A stretch of DNA of 64,000 bases from G963676655 sp963678305 (GTDB lineage Bacteria; Verrucomicrobiota; Lentisphaeria; Victivallales; Victivallaceae), in NCBI GenBank assembly GCA_963678305.2, contig CAXXVV010000011.1:62001-126000 (forward strand), given 5' to 3'. This document shows positions 1 to 7,848 of the stretch, piece after piece (the first letter of the stretch is position 1; the number at the start of each line of letters is the position of its first letter). The notes under the pieces are model-generated. The model was not told the origin of the DNA, made no database searches, and was given only the letters and a program-made list of their open reading frames with translations. Both the position numbers and the translations under genes were made by a program.

Positions 1-1617
1 CATCAGTCCCGCGTGAGCTCCCTGTCCCAGGGCTACGGTGGACACGGTGCCGCCAATGCCGGTTATTTCATCGGTAACGCCAAGAAAATCACCGGGTTGG
101 CTCTGTCCGTCGCTGAGGATTATCAGGTGTTTGATTTTAGATGATTCCATTCGCAGCATATCATAAGCCATCTTCATTGCCGGATAAAGGTTGGTGCCGC
201 CGCCGGCATTGATCCGGTCGATCGCGTTGATCGCGTCACTGCTGCCGGCACGCGGCGTCATCGGGCAGACTTTGAACGGAGAGCCGTCGAAGGCGACAAC
301 GCCGATCCGGTCGCGCGGTCCGAGCAGTTCGACCGCGGCTTTGGCGGCCCGTCTTGCCAGTTCAATTTTAACTCCCCCCATACTGCCGGATTTATCAATG
401 ACCAGCACCATGCTCATGGATGGTTGTTCTTTATCCTTTTCATAACGGGAGGTCAGCGGGAGAACGGCTTCAACCGGGGTTTTGTACCAGCCGCCGAGTC
501 CGAAACTGTATTCCGAGCCAGTCATTATCAGGCCGCGTCCAAAGTCTTTTACATAACGATTCAGCATATTCATTTGTTGCTGGTTCAGAGCGTCAGCCGA
601 AATTCCGGCCAGGATAACCGCCCTAAATTCCAGCAGTTTATCAGGTTTGTCCGGGAGTCCGTGCCGGCCGCGCACAACGACGCTGATTCCCTGTTGCTGC
701 ATGGCCCGGACAAACTGCCGCAGTTCGCGCGGTTTGTTATGCAAGGCCAGGACTTTCATGCGGCCGCCGATCTCCACTGCGCATGAGGCCCGGTTATTGA
801 TTTCAAAATAATCTTTTTCCGGTGCAAGTTCGACGCTCCAGATTTTGCCGTGATCCCCGGTTACTGAAAAATCAGCGGCGACTTCTACGGTTTTTCCGGC
901 CTTCAAATCAATCGGGATTGAACGCATTGTTACTGCCCGGTTGATGAAATGCAATGTCCCTTTCATATCACGGTTCGCGGTGACAACTGCGGTCAGTCTT
1001 ATTCGTTCACCCTGCCAGACTTTATTGGCCGAAGGCGTCAGGTTGAGAACCGCGGCTTCAGGTCGACCGAATGATTTAAGCGGAGAAAAAACAATTTCCA
1101 CTCTGTCCTTGCGCAAGGATGCTATGGTCTGTTCCAGGTTGCCGCCGGTATCGGCTCCGTCCGAGAAGATAACCAGACGTTTGATTTTGCCAGCAGGAAA
1201 AGCGAATGCCGCCGCGTTTGCTGCCGCCGCGATCCGGGTTGCCCGGTTGAAAAGATCTGTTTCTACGGTTTTATTTGATACGGGCCGGATGCCGTCGGCA
1301 AAGTGGAAGACGCTTGAAGTATCGGATGACGGCATTTGGGATTTGAGTTTTTCAAGGAGTTTTTCCGCTTTGGCAGATTCTTCCGGTGTGACTGATTCGG
1401 AAACGTCAACCAGAAAAACCGTATGCCGGTTTTGAGTCGGAAGATTGACAAATGGTCGACATAAAGCCAGAACCAGCAGGATCACGGCCAATGTCCGGAG
1501 AACAAAAGAGCCATATTTGAGCAGCGGAGATCGGTCCGCCAGTGATTTGCTGAAATAATAAACCATCGGCAGCAGGACCAGCAGCAGCCAGAGATAATTG
1601 TAGTAGCTTAAAGTCAT
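1..1617 (-). CDS. VWA-domain membrane protein (partial, runs off left edge)
   Basis: The gene begins at an ATG at 1617, directly after the TAA of the upstream gene, and stays open for 539 codons to the window edge, so the C-terminus is missing. Two hydrophobic helices lie at about residues 8-22 and 36-53. A first von Willebrand A-like segment follows (VFLVDVSESV, Asp71), and a second has a full metal-site motif DKSGSMGG at about 408-415, with the later conserved GGGTNLYPAM and LIILSDGQS. This layout matches the large VWA / glutamine-amidotransferase-like membrane proteins that end moxR-DUF58-BatA clusters in PVC bacteria. These systems are thought to act as MoxR-dependent chaperone or metal-insertion machines at the membrane; the client here is unknown. 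The amidotransferase part, if present, lies outside the window. Confidence 0.85.
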   Translation of the reverse strand, partial: MTLSYYNYLWLLLVLLPMVYYFSKSLADRSPLLKYGSFVLRTLAVILLVLALCRPFVNLPTQNRHTVFLVDVSESVTPEESAKAEKLLEKLKSQMPSSDTSSVFHFADGIRPVSNKTVETDLFNRATRIAAAANAAAFAFPAGKIKRLVIFSDGADTGGNLEQTIASLRKDRVEIVFSPLKSFGRPEAAVLNLTPSANKVWQGERIRLTAVVTANRDMKGTLHFINRAVTMRSIPIDLKAGKTVEVAADFSVTGDHGKIWSVELAPEKDYFEINNRASCAVEIGGRMKVLALHNKPRELRQFVRAMQQQGISVVVRGRHGLPDKPDKLLEFRAVILAGISADALNQQQMNMLNRYVKDFGRGLIMTGSEYSFGLGGWYKTPVEAVLPLTSRYEKDKEQPSMSMVLVIDKSGSMGGVKIELARRAAKAAVELLGPRDRIGVVAFDGSPFKVCPMTPRAGSSDAINAIDRINAGGGTNLYPAMKMAYDMLRMESSKIKHLIILSDGQSQPGDFLGVTDEITGIGGTVSTVALGQGAHAGLM

Positions 1618-3330
1618 TTATCCGGCCTTTCTGCGATGATAGAGGATTGATTCACTCGCAACCAGTGCAATTGCCAGACAGATCAGCAGAAAACTCAAAG
1701 GCAGCCCCGCTTTCAACTGAAAATTATTGATTTTATCACGCGCTACCTGTTGGTCGGCGGTTTTGCGCGAGATCAGAGACGCTGCGTAGTCAGTATTGCC
1801 GATCCGGTAAAAACCCGGAGTCGTGAACTCAACTGGAGCGCCCTGAATTTTTTGTAATCGTTCCGGCAGTACGGTTCCGGTCTTGAAAGTGGCCGGAAAA
1901 GTATTGGTCCGGTTGCTCAGATCGGCGGCGACAGACGCGACCAGCAGCGGAAAGTTTAGATTTAAAAAGAATTCGCTTTTTTCCGGATCGAAGTTGCACA
2001 CCCAGGCGACTTGATTCCCAACCATGACCCGATAGATCAGCGGTATCCCGTGCGGGGTGGCAGCGATAATGATCGCGTCGTCCGGCGGCGTCAGTTCACG
2101 TACTCCTTTCAACTGGAGATCGTTGAGTTTACAGTAACGTACTCCGGGATGTTCCGGGAGCAGGGTTTTGACCGGTTGTGCGTCATCCAACGGCTTGCCG
2201 GTTTTCTTCCAGAATTTACTATCCCCGGTTGGTGCGAAGATCAGCAGATTGGAGCTGACGATTCCGCCGGGGTTGCCGGATATGATTACAATATCCGGAT
2301 TTTTTGAATTCGGAACCGTTTGCAGTTTTGAATTACGGAACGCTTCAATGCAAAGTTGATAGAAATTAGCGTTTTTTTCAGTGAAGCCAACCTTCAGCGG
2401 AGGACGGCGGCGCAATATGGCATAAGCGTAGTTATCCGCGTTCAGGGCGTCATTAAGTTCCAATTTCATTATCCAGCGTCCGGCTGACGCAAATTTGACG
2501 GTGAAGCTTTCAGGCTGATTGACGCCGGGTTTGATGGTGACCGGGCGGGCCCGGATTATATTTTCCTCGTTTTCGTTGCAGAGCAGTAAATTGGCGCTGA
2601 TCTCTTTTTTGAATGATGACGCAAGCTGGAACCAGAATGTTGCGCTGTCGTCCTGACCGGGTAGTGATTGAGCGTCGCAACCGGTTATCGCCGCGTTCGG
2701 TGCGGCGCTGCCGACATCGACCATCGACATTCCCGTCGGAAGTTTCAGGCCGGAACCGGTAATTATAACCGCACGGCCGCTAGGTCCCAGGGTTTTGACC
2801 GCGTCGTTTAAACCATTCAGAGACGCGTCCGAGAATCCGGTTCCGGTTGGTTTTATATCCTCGAGCATGCTGAACAGTTCACTCCGGTTGCGGGTGGAGC
2901 TGACAACGGTTCGCAAGCTCCCGGCGGCGGTCGTCAAGGTGATCAAACAATCATCGTCCGCATGGCGAATGATTTTTTCCGCTGCCCGACGGGATTTTTC
3001 CATGAGGGTTCTTCCATCATCGGACTTGGCTCCGGACGCGGTCGAGTTATCAATAACGATAATCAGGCTGGTGACCCGCTCCCGGTCCTTTAATACCGGC
3101 CCGGCCAGGCCGAGAATCGCCGCAATAACTGCCGCGGTCAGCATAAGTAGACTCAACAGATCCCGGAAACGCCGGAACAAAGCGGAACTTTTGCGTTCCG
3201 ATAATACTTGTTCCCAGAGGAACAATGTCGTAGTCACCCGGCGCCGGGGCCGAACTTTCAACAAATAGAGCAGAGCCAGTGGCAGCAACAGAAAACCAAG
3301 ATAAAGATATGCCGGATGCAGAAACGTCAT
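1618..3330 (-). CDS. BatA-like membrane protein with degenerate VWA domain
   Basis: 570 residues. The N-terminus (FLHPAYLYLGFLLLPLALLY, then KVRPRRRV) is the typical BatA / aerotolerance-regulator N-terminal domain, with membrane helices at about 8-25 and 57-79 and another near the C-terminus (about 546-563). A VWA-like domain starts at IIVIDNSTAS, where the usual DxSxS is Asp94-Ser96-Ala98, so the metal site is incomplete. The start codon overlaps the DUF58 stop as ATGA, and the stop abuts the next ATG, which indicates translational coupling in one operon. By family it should be an inner-membrane scaffold presenting the VWA domain to MoxR partners. The exact function is not known. Confidence 0.85.
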   Translation of the reverse strand: MTFLHPAYLYLGFLLLPLALLYLLKVRPRRRVTTTLFLWEQVLSERKSSALFRRFRDLLSLLMLTAAVIAAILGLAGPVLKDRERVTSLIIVIDNSTASGAKSDDGRTLMEKSRRAAEKIIRHADDDCLITLTTAAGSLRTVVSSTRNRSELFSMLEDIKPTGTGFSDASLNGLNDAVKTLGPSGRAVIITGSGLKLPTGMSMVDVGSAAPNAAITGCDAQSLPGQDDSATFWFQLASSFKKEISANLLLCNENEENIIRARPVTIKPGVNQPESFTVKFASAGRWIMKLELNDALNADNYAYAILRRRPPLKVGFTEKNANFYQLCIEAFRNSKLQTVPNSKNPDIVIISGNPGGIVSSNLLIFAPTGDSKFWKKTGKPLDDAQPVKTLLPEHPGVRYCKLNDLQLKGVRELTPPDDAIIIAATPHGIPLIYRVMVGNQVAWVCNFDPEKSEFFLNLNFPLLVASVAADLSNRTNTFPATFKTGTVLPERLQKIQGAPVEFTTPGFYRIGNTDYAASLISRKTADQQVARDKINNFQLKAGLPLSFLLICLAIALVASESILYHRRKAG

Positions 3331-4202
3331 TTTAGCATTCCTCCCCGGCTCAGGATTTCACGAATAATAGTGTCGAACGGAATATCGATCGCCGCCCGGC
3401 ACAAGCCGATGGCGCGTTGAGCACAGGAACGTGACAAGGAATGGTTCCAGTTCATGACCGCTTCGTGAAAGCGTTTTGCTTCCTGGGCGCTGATCGTGAC
3501 ATCGCGCAAGGCTCCGGTTTCGATACATTCCAGCCGGATATCGCCCCGTTGTTCAAAGGTCAACTCAGCCGGATCAACAGTCTGGATGCCGAAAACATCG
3601 TGTTTATGATAGATCAACTGGTCAAAAGCCTCATCCCAGCCGCCCGGGGTCAAAAAGTCGGAAATAATAACGCAGAGTCCGGGGCGCGGTCGCCGGGCCT
3701 GAAAGGTTTTGATGCACATTTTCAGGTCGGTTCCATGCCCGAATGTTTCCGCCTGTTCCAGCGTATGCAGCATCGGCATGATCCTGGCCCGGCCGTGAGA
3801 CGAATTCATCAGGGACTCCAACTGATCGGAAAGCCCGAAGATAAATAACCGGTCCATCCGGTTCAAAGTGATGTAACTCAGCGCTGCTGCCAGTTGTTTG
3901 GCAAAATAGAGTTTCGATTTCATCGAGTGACTCAGGTCGAGAAACACATAGACCCGCATATCCTCTTCCATTTCGAATAACTTGATAACCAGACTGCCGA
4001 GACGTGCCCGGATGTTCCAGTCGATATTGCGGTAGTCATCGCCCGGACTATATTCGGCATAGTCCGCAAAATTGATTCCGCTGCCCTTTTTCAGCGTACG
4101 CCGGTCCGCCTTGCCGCCGCCGGCCAGCACTTTGCGTGACAGCAGCGAAAGCATTTCAAGTTTGCGGATAAAATCCGGATCTGTCAAGCTGTGTTTGGGC
4201 AT
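3327..4202 (-). CDS. DUF58 domain protein
   Basis: 291 residues from the ATG at 4202; a TTG one codon upstream is possible, but an AAGGAAA ribosome site sits better before the ATG. The DUF58 signature is clear: GSGINFADYAEYSPGDDYRN followed by IDWNIRARLGSLVIK, then a VWA-like strand with VFLDLSHSMKS (DxSxS intact). DUF58 proteins are routine partners of MoxR ATPases and BatA-type proteins. The gene overlaps the following BatA-like gene by four bases. Upstream, moxR is separated from it by the inverted-repeat element at 4215-4771, so operon continuity depends on transcription through that element. Confidence 0.9.
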   Translation of the reverse strand: MPKHSLTDPDFIRKLEMLSLLSRKVLAGGGKADRRTLKKGSGINFADYAEYSPGDDYRNIDWNIRARLGSLVIKLFEMEEDMRVYVFLDLSHSMKSKLYFAKQLAAALSYITLNRMDRLFIFGLSDQLESLMNSSHGRARIMPMLHTLEQAETFGHGTDLKMCIKTFQARRPRPGLCVIISDFLTPGGWDEAFDQLIYHKHDVFGIQTVDPAELTFEQRGDIRLECIETGALRDVTISAQEAKRFHEAVMNWNHSLSRSCAQRAIGLCRAAIDIPFDTIIREILSRGGMLK

Positions 4203-4214
4203 CAATTTCCTTTT

Positions 4215-4277
4215 TCAATATCCATATATATAAGCGCGAGCATTGCGCAGGGCAATTTCCAACACGGAATTTCCAAG
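4215..4277. repeat. Left arm of 63-bp inverted repeat
   Basis: Complementary to 4709-4771 with four mismatches. It begins TCAATATCCATATATATAAG and includes CAACACGGAATT. Just inside it is a further small palindrome, TTCCAAGTTGGAA. It lies in the leader directly before the DUF58 gene. Confidence 0.9.
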
Positions 4278-4401
4278 TTGGAAGGATTGGCGCTGGCGCG
4301 CCTGATAATATGATTTTGCGTTAAAGTTTTCATTTTTTCACAAAAGTGCTTTTGGCGGTGCCGATACTGGTAAATATAATTGAAATAAGTTCATCGGTTT
4401 C

Positions 4402-4707
4402 CTAAATTAACGGCTGAAGTTTTGAGGTTGGTTTGACCATATCAGATTCAGAAATAATCTTTAGCCAAACTTCAGTTCCTCTAAGTTCTTTCAACGCAAT
4501 TTTCAGTTTATGGATAAAATCAGCTTTTGACTCAGCCCCTTGAGCTTCACCGTAATTTGGAGTCGGAGACGTTCCGCCCCTCAGTATTTGTCCAGCTATA
4601 TGATTGCCTGAACCTGTTTTAGGCAAAGATTCTGATAACTTAATAATCCTCACTGCATATTTAACCAGACGGTCCTGTAAATCATATTTCCCTGAATATT
4701 TCTTCAT
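4402..4707 (-). CDS. Four helix bundle protein (23S rRNA intervening-sequence protein family)
   Basis: 101 residues from the ATG at 4707, which lies two bases inside the right inverted-repeat arm. An in-frame ATG at 4743 would translate the arm itself and is less likely. The sequence has the family pattern: a helix with DLQDRLVKYAVRIIKLSESL, the conserved GNHIAGQILRGGTSPTPNYGEA, then AESKADFIHKLKIALKELRG and a final amphipathic helix. The family (S23 / IVP, related to the Avd accessory proteins of diversity-generating retroelements) is known from intervening sequences in 23S rRNA genes but also occurs widely on its own. The biochemical role is unknown; basic four-helix pentamers that bind nucleic acid are known for Avd. 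No good ribosome site is seen. Confidence 0.85.
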   Translation of the reverse strand: MKKYSGKYDLQDRLVKYAVRIIKLSESLPKTGSGNHIAGQILRGGTSPTPNYGEAQGAESKADFIHKLKIALKELRGTEVWLKIISESDMVKPTSKLQPLI

Positions 4708-4708
4708 C

Positions 4709-4771
4709 CTTGATAATTCCGTGTTGGATATTGCCCTGTGCAATGCTCGCGCTTATATATATGGATATTGA
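4709..4771. repeat. Right arm of 63-bp inverted repeat
   Basis: Reverse complement of 4215-4277. The arm contains GCTCGCGCTTATATATATGG and lies upstream of the four-helix-bundle start codon, so any promoter for that gene could lie inside the repeat. It begins within 20 bp of the moxR stop. Confidence 0.9.
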
Positions 4772-4788
4772 ATATTGGATATTGGATA
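4763..4788. repeat. Short tandem repeat, heptamer GRATATT x 3.7
   Basis: Copies GGATATT, GAATATT, GGATATT and a partial GGATA run from the outer end of the right arm to just before the moxR stop codon. The left arm carries only one copy, so the array is asymmetric. Confidence 0.75.
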
Positions 4789-4789
4789 G

Positions 4790-5794
4790 TCATTTAAGTC
4801 CGGCGATAATGTCCTTAATCAAACGGTCGGCGGTCATACCTTCGGCCTGGCCTTCAAAACTCAGGATCAGACGATGCCGCAGCGCCGGGATGGCCGATGC
4901 GTCAACATCTTCGGTCGAGACATGGAAGCGCCCGTCAAGCAATGCCCGGATACGAGCCGCCAGCAGCATGGCCTGGGCCGCGCGCGGCGAAGCGCCGTAG
5001 CGAATGTATTTTCTCACTTCAGCGGTTGATTCTTTACGTTCCGGATGGGTTCCGGTAACCAGCTTTATCAGGTGGTCGCGGATCGCCGGAGCGATCGGTA
5101 CCTGGCGCGCTAGATGGCCCATGCGGAGGATTGTCGGTCCATCGGCCGCCGCATCGACCTGCGGTTCGGTTACTCCGGTTGTGCGTTCCAGGATTTCAGC
5201 GAAATCATCATGCCCCGGCATTTCCACATTGAGCTTGAAGAAAAAACGGTCGAGCTGGGCTTCCGGCAGTGGATAGGTGCCGTCCATTTCCAACGGGTTC
5301 TGGGTTGCCAGCACGAAATACGGCAGTTCAAGCGGCCGGGTTTGCCCGGCGGCGGTAACGGTCTTTTCCTGCATGGTTTCAAGCAGGGCCGATTGAGTCT
5401 TGGGAGTCGCACGGTTGATCTCGTCCGCCAGCAGGATATTGGTAAATACCGGGCCGCCCTGGAATACGAATTCGCGGCCTTTTTCCGAATCCATCAGAAT
5501 ATTGGTTCCGAGAATATCCGCCGGCAGCAGGTCCGGGGTAAACTGGATGCGTTTGAAATCCAGATTCATGGCGCGGGAGATTGTGTGGACCAGTGCGGTC
5601 TTGCCGAGACCCGGCACGCCTTCCAGCAGCACATGCCCCCCGGCGACAATTGCCACCAAAACGTCTTCGACAATATTATGCTGTCCGACGATAAACTTGC
5701 CTATTTCCCGGCGTAAGTTTTCAAAAGTGGTCTTGAATTCCGCTATAGCGGCAACGGTTTCCTCGGTATCCGGTAAATACTGTTTGTTTTCCAT
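4790..5794 (-). CDS. MoxR-family AAA+ ATPase
   Basis: 334 residues from the ATG at 5794, chosen because an AGGGGAAA ribosome site lies about ten bases upstream and the length fits the family. The open frame extends further upstream, but that part is not MoxR-like. Walker A is GVPGLGKT (59-66) and Walker B LLADE (121-125), followed by INRATPKTQSALLETMQEK, the MoxR hallmark, and sensor-1 VLATQNPLEMDGTYPLPEAQ. MoxR ATPases work with VWA-domain proteins to fold, activate or load cofactors into clients. The partner genes lie just downstream, separated by the inverted-repeat element. Confidence 0.93.
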   Translation of the reverse strand: MENKQYLPDTEETVAAIAEFKTTFENLRREIGKFIVGQHNIVEDVLVAIVAGGHVLLEGVPGLGKTALVHTISRAMNLDFKRIQFTPDLLPADILGTNILMDSEKGREFVFQGGPVFTNILLADEINRATPKTQSALLETMQEKTVTAAGQTRPLELPYFVLATQNPLEMDGTYPLPEAQLDRFFFKLNVEMPGHDDFAEILERTTGVTEPQVDAAADGPTILRMGHLARQVPIAPAIRDHLIKLVTGTHPERKESTAEVRKYIRYGASPRAAQAMLLAARIRALLDGRFHVSTEDVDASAIPALRHRLILSFEGQAEGMTADRLIKDIIAGLK

Positions 5795-5995
5795 AAATAT
5801 TTTCCCCTGGATGAAGTTATTTCGCGAAAATAAATACCTGAGAAAGTTAGCATGGCTATTGTTAATTAGCAAACTGAAGGAGTAAATTACCCGGAAAAAT
5901 TCAGAAGACTTTGTGGAAGCAGTATAGACAATAGTATTTTCTTCTTTGATCCGTGTTCTGCCGAGAGAAAAACTCTGATTTTCTTTCCAGCCGGT

Positions 5996-6025
5996 TTGCA
6001 TTTTTCATGACGCATACTATATTAT
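5996..6025 (+). promoter_or_regulatory. Putative sigma-70 promoter for rpmI-rplT
   Basis: TTGCAT at 5996-6001, a 16-bp spacer and TATATT at 6018-6023 (or TATTAT shifted by two). This would start the transcript near 6030, directly ahead of two hairpins in the leader. Confidence 0.5.
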
Positions 6026-6029
6026 AGGC

Positions 6030-6082
6030 CCTGTTTGTGACAGGAAGACCGGAAGCGGCTCGATCGGCGTCTGCCTTTCCGG
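6030..6082 (+). promoter_or_regulatory. Possible ribosomal-protein leader structure
   Basis: Two successive hairpins lie between the putative start site and rpmI: CCTGT/ACAGG at 6030-6044 and CCGGAA/TTCCGG at 6049-6082. rpmI-rplT mRNAs are autoregulated by L20 in several phyla through leader folds. Whether this one binds L20 cannot be told from sequence alone. Confidence 0.35.
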
Positions 6083-6115
6083 ATCAATAAAACTTAATAT
6101 CAAGGAGTTAAAACG

Positions 6116-6316
6116 ATGCCTAAGATGAAAACACGTAAGTGTGCTGCAAAGCGACTGAAAAAGACGGGTACCGGTAAATACCGCCATAACAAGGCGGGCG
6201 GCCGGCACATCATGACCAAGAAGAGTTCCAAGCGTAAACGTCGCCTCCGTCAGGACGGTGCGGTCAAAGCTACGGAAAACAACCGAATCAAAGCAGCGTT
6301 GCCGTACGGCCTCTAA
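6116..6316 (+). CDS. rpmI: 50S ribosomal protein L35
   Basis: 66 residues, normal length. It starts MPKMKTRKCAAKRLKKTGTG and continues with the basic KRKRRLRQDG motif shared by L35 proteins. An AAGGAG ribosome site precedes the ATG. L35 is a small basic 50S protein bound to 23S rRNA. It is the first gene of an rpmI-rplT pair, and rplT follows after 39 bp. Confidence 0.97.
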   Translation: MPKMKTRKCAAKRLKKTGTGKYRHNKAGGRHIMTKKSSKRKRRLRQDGAVKATENNRIKAALPYGL

Positions 6317-6355
6317 GCCGCCGATAACGTCAACATTCTTCAAGGAGATTGAATC

Positions 6356-6715
6356 ATGCCTAAAACTAAATTTGCAGTTGCTTCACGCAAAAGACGCAAA
6401 CGCGTATTGGAACAAGCCAAGGGCTTTTACGGCGCGCGCAGCAAACAGATCCGTACCGTATACGATGCCGTCGACAAAGCGATGTCACATGCTTATGTCG
6501 GCCGTAAACAGAAAAAACGTCAATATCGTCGTCTGTGGACTGTCCGCATTAACGCGGCCTGCCGTCAGAACGACATGAATTACAGCCGATTTATTAACGG
6601 TCTGAACAAGGCCGGAATCGAGCTGAACCGAAAAGTGCTGGCCGACCTCGCCGTACGCGAGCCGGAAGCCTTCAAGGATCTGATCGAAAAAGCTAAACAG
6701 GCCCTCGAAGCCTGA
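6356..6715 (+). CDS. rplT: 50S ribosomal protein L20
   Basis: 119 residues, normal length. Typical motifs are KRRKRVLEQAKGFYGARSKQ, RKQKKRQYRRLWTVRINAA and INGLNKAGIELNRKVLADLA. AAGGAG lies upstream. L20 binds 23S rRNA early in 50S assembly and often represses its own operon. A strong terminator follows at 6744-6790. Confidence 0.97.
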   Translation: MPKTKFAVASRKRRKRVLEQAKGFYGARSKQIRTVYDAVDKAMSHAYVGRKQKKRQYRRLWTVRINAACRQNDMNYSRFINGLNKAGIELNRKVLADLAVREPEAFKDLIEKAKQALEA

Positions 6716-6743
6716 ATCGCTGATTCGTAATTTTAAAATTCGG

Positions 6744-6790
6744 AAGCTTGAGCCGGTGAGTAAACTCTCATCACGCTCAAGCTTTTTTTT
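6744..6790 (+). terminator. Rho-independent terminator (or attenuator) between rplT and pheS
   Basis: The outer stem AAGCTTGAGC (6744-6753) pairs perfectly with GCTCAAGCTT (6775-6784). An inner stem GGTGAG/CTCATC follows, and a run of eight T ends at 6790. No promoter fits between it and pheS at 6808, so pheST expression probably depends on readthrough, making attenuation possible. No Phe-rich leader peptide is visible. Confidence 0.9.
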
Positions 6791-6792
6791 GT

Positions 6793-6806
6793 GTAAGGAA
6801 CCTTAC
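6793..6806 (+). promoter_or_regulatory. Palindrome covering the pheS ribosome-binding site
   Basis: GTAAGGAACCTTAC: stem GTAAG/CTTAC with loop GAAC, ending two bases before the pheS ATG. The AAGGAA ribosome-binding site is therefore partly inside the stem, which could damp initiation. Confidence 0.4.
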
Positions 6807-6807
6807 C

Positions 6808-7833
6808 ATGTCAGAACAAATCACAAGTAAAATTGACGCCGCTGTCGCCGACGCGCAATCCCGTCTGGCCAATGCCGCCAGTGCCGATGATATTGAACAG
6901 GTCAGGATTGATATTTTTGGGCGGCAGGGCCTGTTTCAGGCTCTCGGCAAAGAAATGAAAAATGTTGCCCCGGAAGACCGGCCCGCGGTCGGTAAAGCTT
7001 TCAATGTGGGTAAAAACCAACTGCAGTCAATGCTGGATGACGCGATTGCGGTGCTGGCCGGTGCCAATGCAGCGGAAGCCGCCGCCGGAATTGATTTAAC
7101 TTTACCGGGCCGCCGCGCCAAAGTCGGACGTAAACATCCTTTGACCACGGTCACCGATGACTGTGTGGCGATTTTCCGCCGCATGGGGTTTGTGGTTGCC
7201 GGCGGTCCCCTGATTGAAACCGTCTATAATAACTTTGACGCACTCAATACCCCTCAGGACCATCCGTCGCGCGATCGCGGTGATACTTTTTATTTTGCTG
7301 ACGGCCGTTTGCTGCGGACCCATACTTCTCCGGTCCAGATCAGGACGATGGAAAGCCAGGAACCGCCGATCCGTATCGTCGCGCCCGGCCGCTGTTTTCG
7401 GCGGGATACCCCGGATGCGACCCACAGCATGAACTTCCACCAGATGGAAGGACTTTATATCGACCGTGAAGTTTCTTTGGCCGATTTGAAGAGCATTCTG
7501 CATAAATTTGCTCGTGAACTTTTTGGCAGTGATGTTGATATCAGATTGCGTCCGCACTTTTTCCCGTTTACCGAACCAAGTGTGGAATATGATTTTTCCT
7601 GCATCATGTGCAAAGGCAAAGGCTGCGGCGTCTGTAAGAGTTCCGGCTGGCTGGAAATCGGTGGCGCCGGTATGGTTGACCCCAACGTTCTGAAAACTGT
7701 CGGGATCGACTCAGAACAATGGAGCGGTTTCGCGTTCGGGCTTGGCCTGGACCGGATCACCATGATCCGGCATCGTATCAGCGATATCCGCCTGCTGTTT
7801 GAAAATGACGTCAGATTCCTTGAACAATTTTAA
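6808..7833 (+). CDS. pheS: Phenylalanine-tRNA ligase alpha subunit
   Basis: 341 residues, the usual length. The N-terminal coiled coil is followed by the class II catalytic core: HPLTTVTDDCVAIFRRMGF, FDALNTPQDHPSRD, LLRTHTSPVQIRTM, a motif-2 arginine in GRCFRRDTPDATH, and motif 3 FGLGLDRITMIR. A Cys cluster (CIMCKGKGCGVCKSSGW) lies in the C-terminal half, as in some bacterial PheS proteins, and may bind zinc. It forms an alpha2-beta2 enzyme with PheT, encoded 15 bp downstream. Confidence 0.97.
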   Translation: MSEQITSKIDAAVADAQSRLANAASADDIEQVRIDIFGRQGLFQALGKEMKNVAPEDRPAVGKAFNVGKNQLQSMLDDAIAVLAGANAAEAAAGIDLTLPGRRAKVGRKHPLTTVTDDCVAIFRRMGFVVAGGPLIETVYNNFDALNTPQDHPSRDRGDTFYFADGRLLRTHTSPVQIRTMESQEPPIRIVAPGRCFRRDTPDATHSMNFHQMEGLYIDREVSLADLKSILHKFARELFGSDVDIRLRPHFFPFTEPSVEYDFSCIMCKGKGCGVCKSSGWLEIGGAGMVDPNVLKTVGIDSEQWSGFAFGLGLDRITMIRHRISDIRLLFENDVRFLEQF

Positions 7834-7848
7834 CTGAAAGGCTGAATA

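Larger units (their letters stand above)
4215..4771. mobile_element. Inverted-repeat element enclosing a four-helix-bundle gene
   Basis: Two 63-bp arms (4215-4277 and 4709-4771) are reverse complements with 59 of 63 positions matching. They enclose about 430 bp holding one small gene (4402-4707, minus). The element sits exactly between moxR and the DUF58 gene, two genes that are normally adjacent. The right arm runs into 3.7 copies of the heptamer GRATATT (4763-4788). No target-site duplication is evident. In 23S rRNA intervening sequences, this protein family is likewise enclosed by a long base-paired stem. By analogy the arms would fold into a stem in the mRNA. That this is a mobile unit is inference. 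Confidence 0.7.
5795..6115. other. Divergent intergenic region, moxR / rpmI
   Basis: 321 bp without a gene. It must hold the promoters for both divergent operons. The rpmI side has a recognisable promoter and hairpin leader, listed separately. On the minus strand I see only weak candidates, such as TTGCTA with TAACTT 17 bp later. No infC gene precedes rpmI. Confidence 0.6.

Noticed and set aside
191..1451. Open frames on the plus strand at 191-1435
   Set aside because: They are antisense to the large VWA gene on the minus strand, whose frame is open to the edge and has clear VWA motifs.
4215..4771. Diversity-generating retroelement
   Set aside because: The protein resembles the Avd fold, but there is no reverse transcriptase, template repeat or variable repeat nearby.
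4744..5000. Plus-strand frame overlapping moxR
   Set aside because: Antisense shadow of moxR; no family match.
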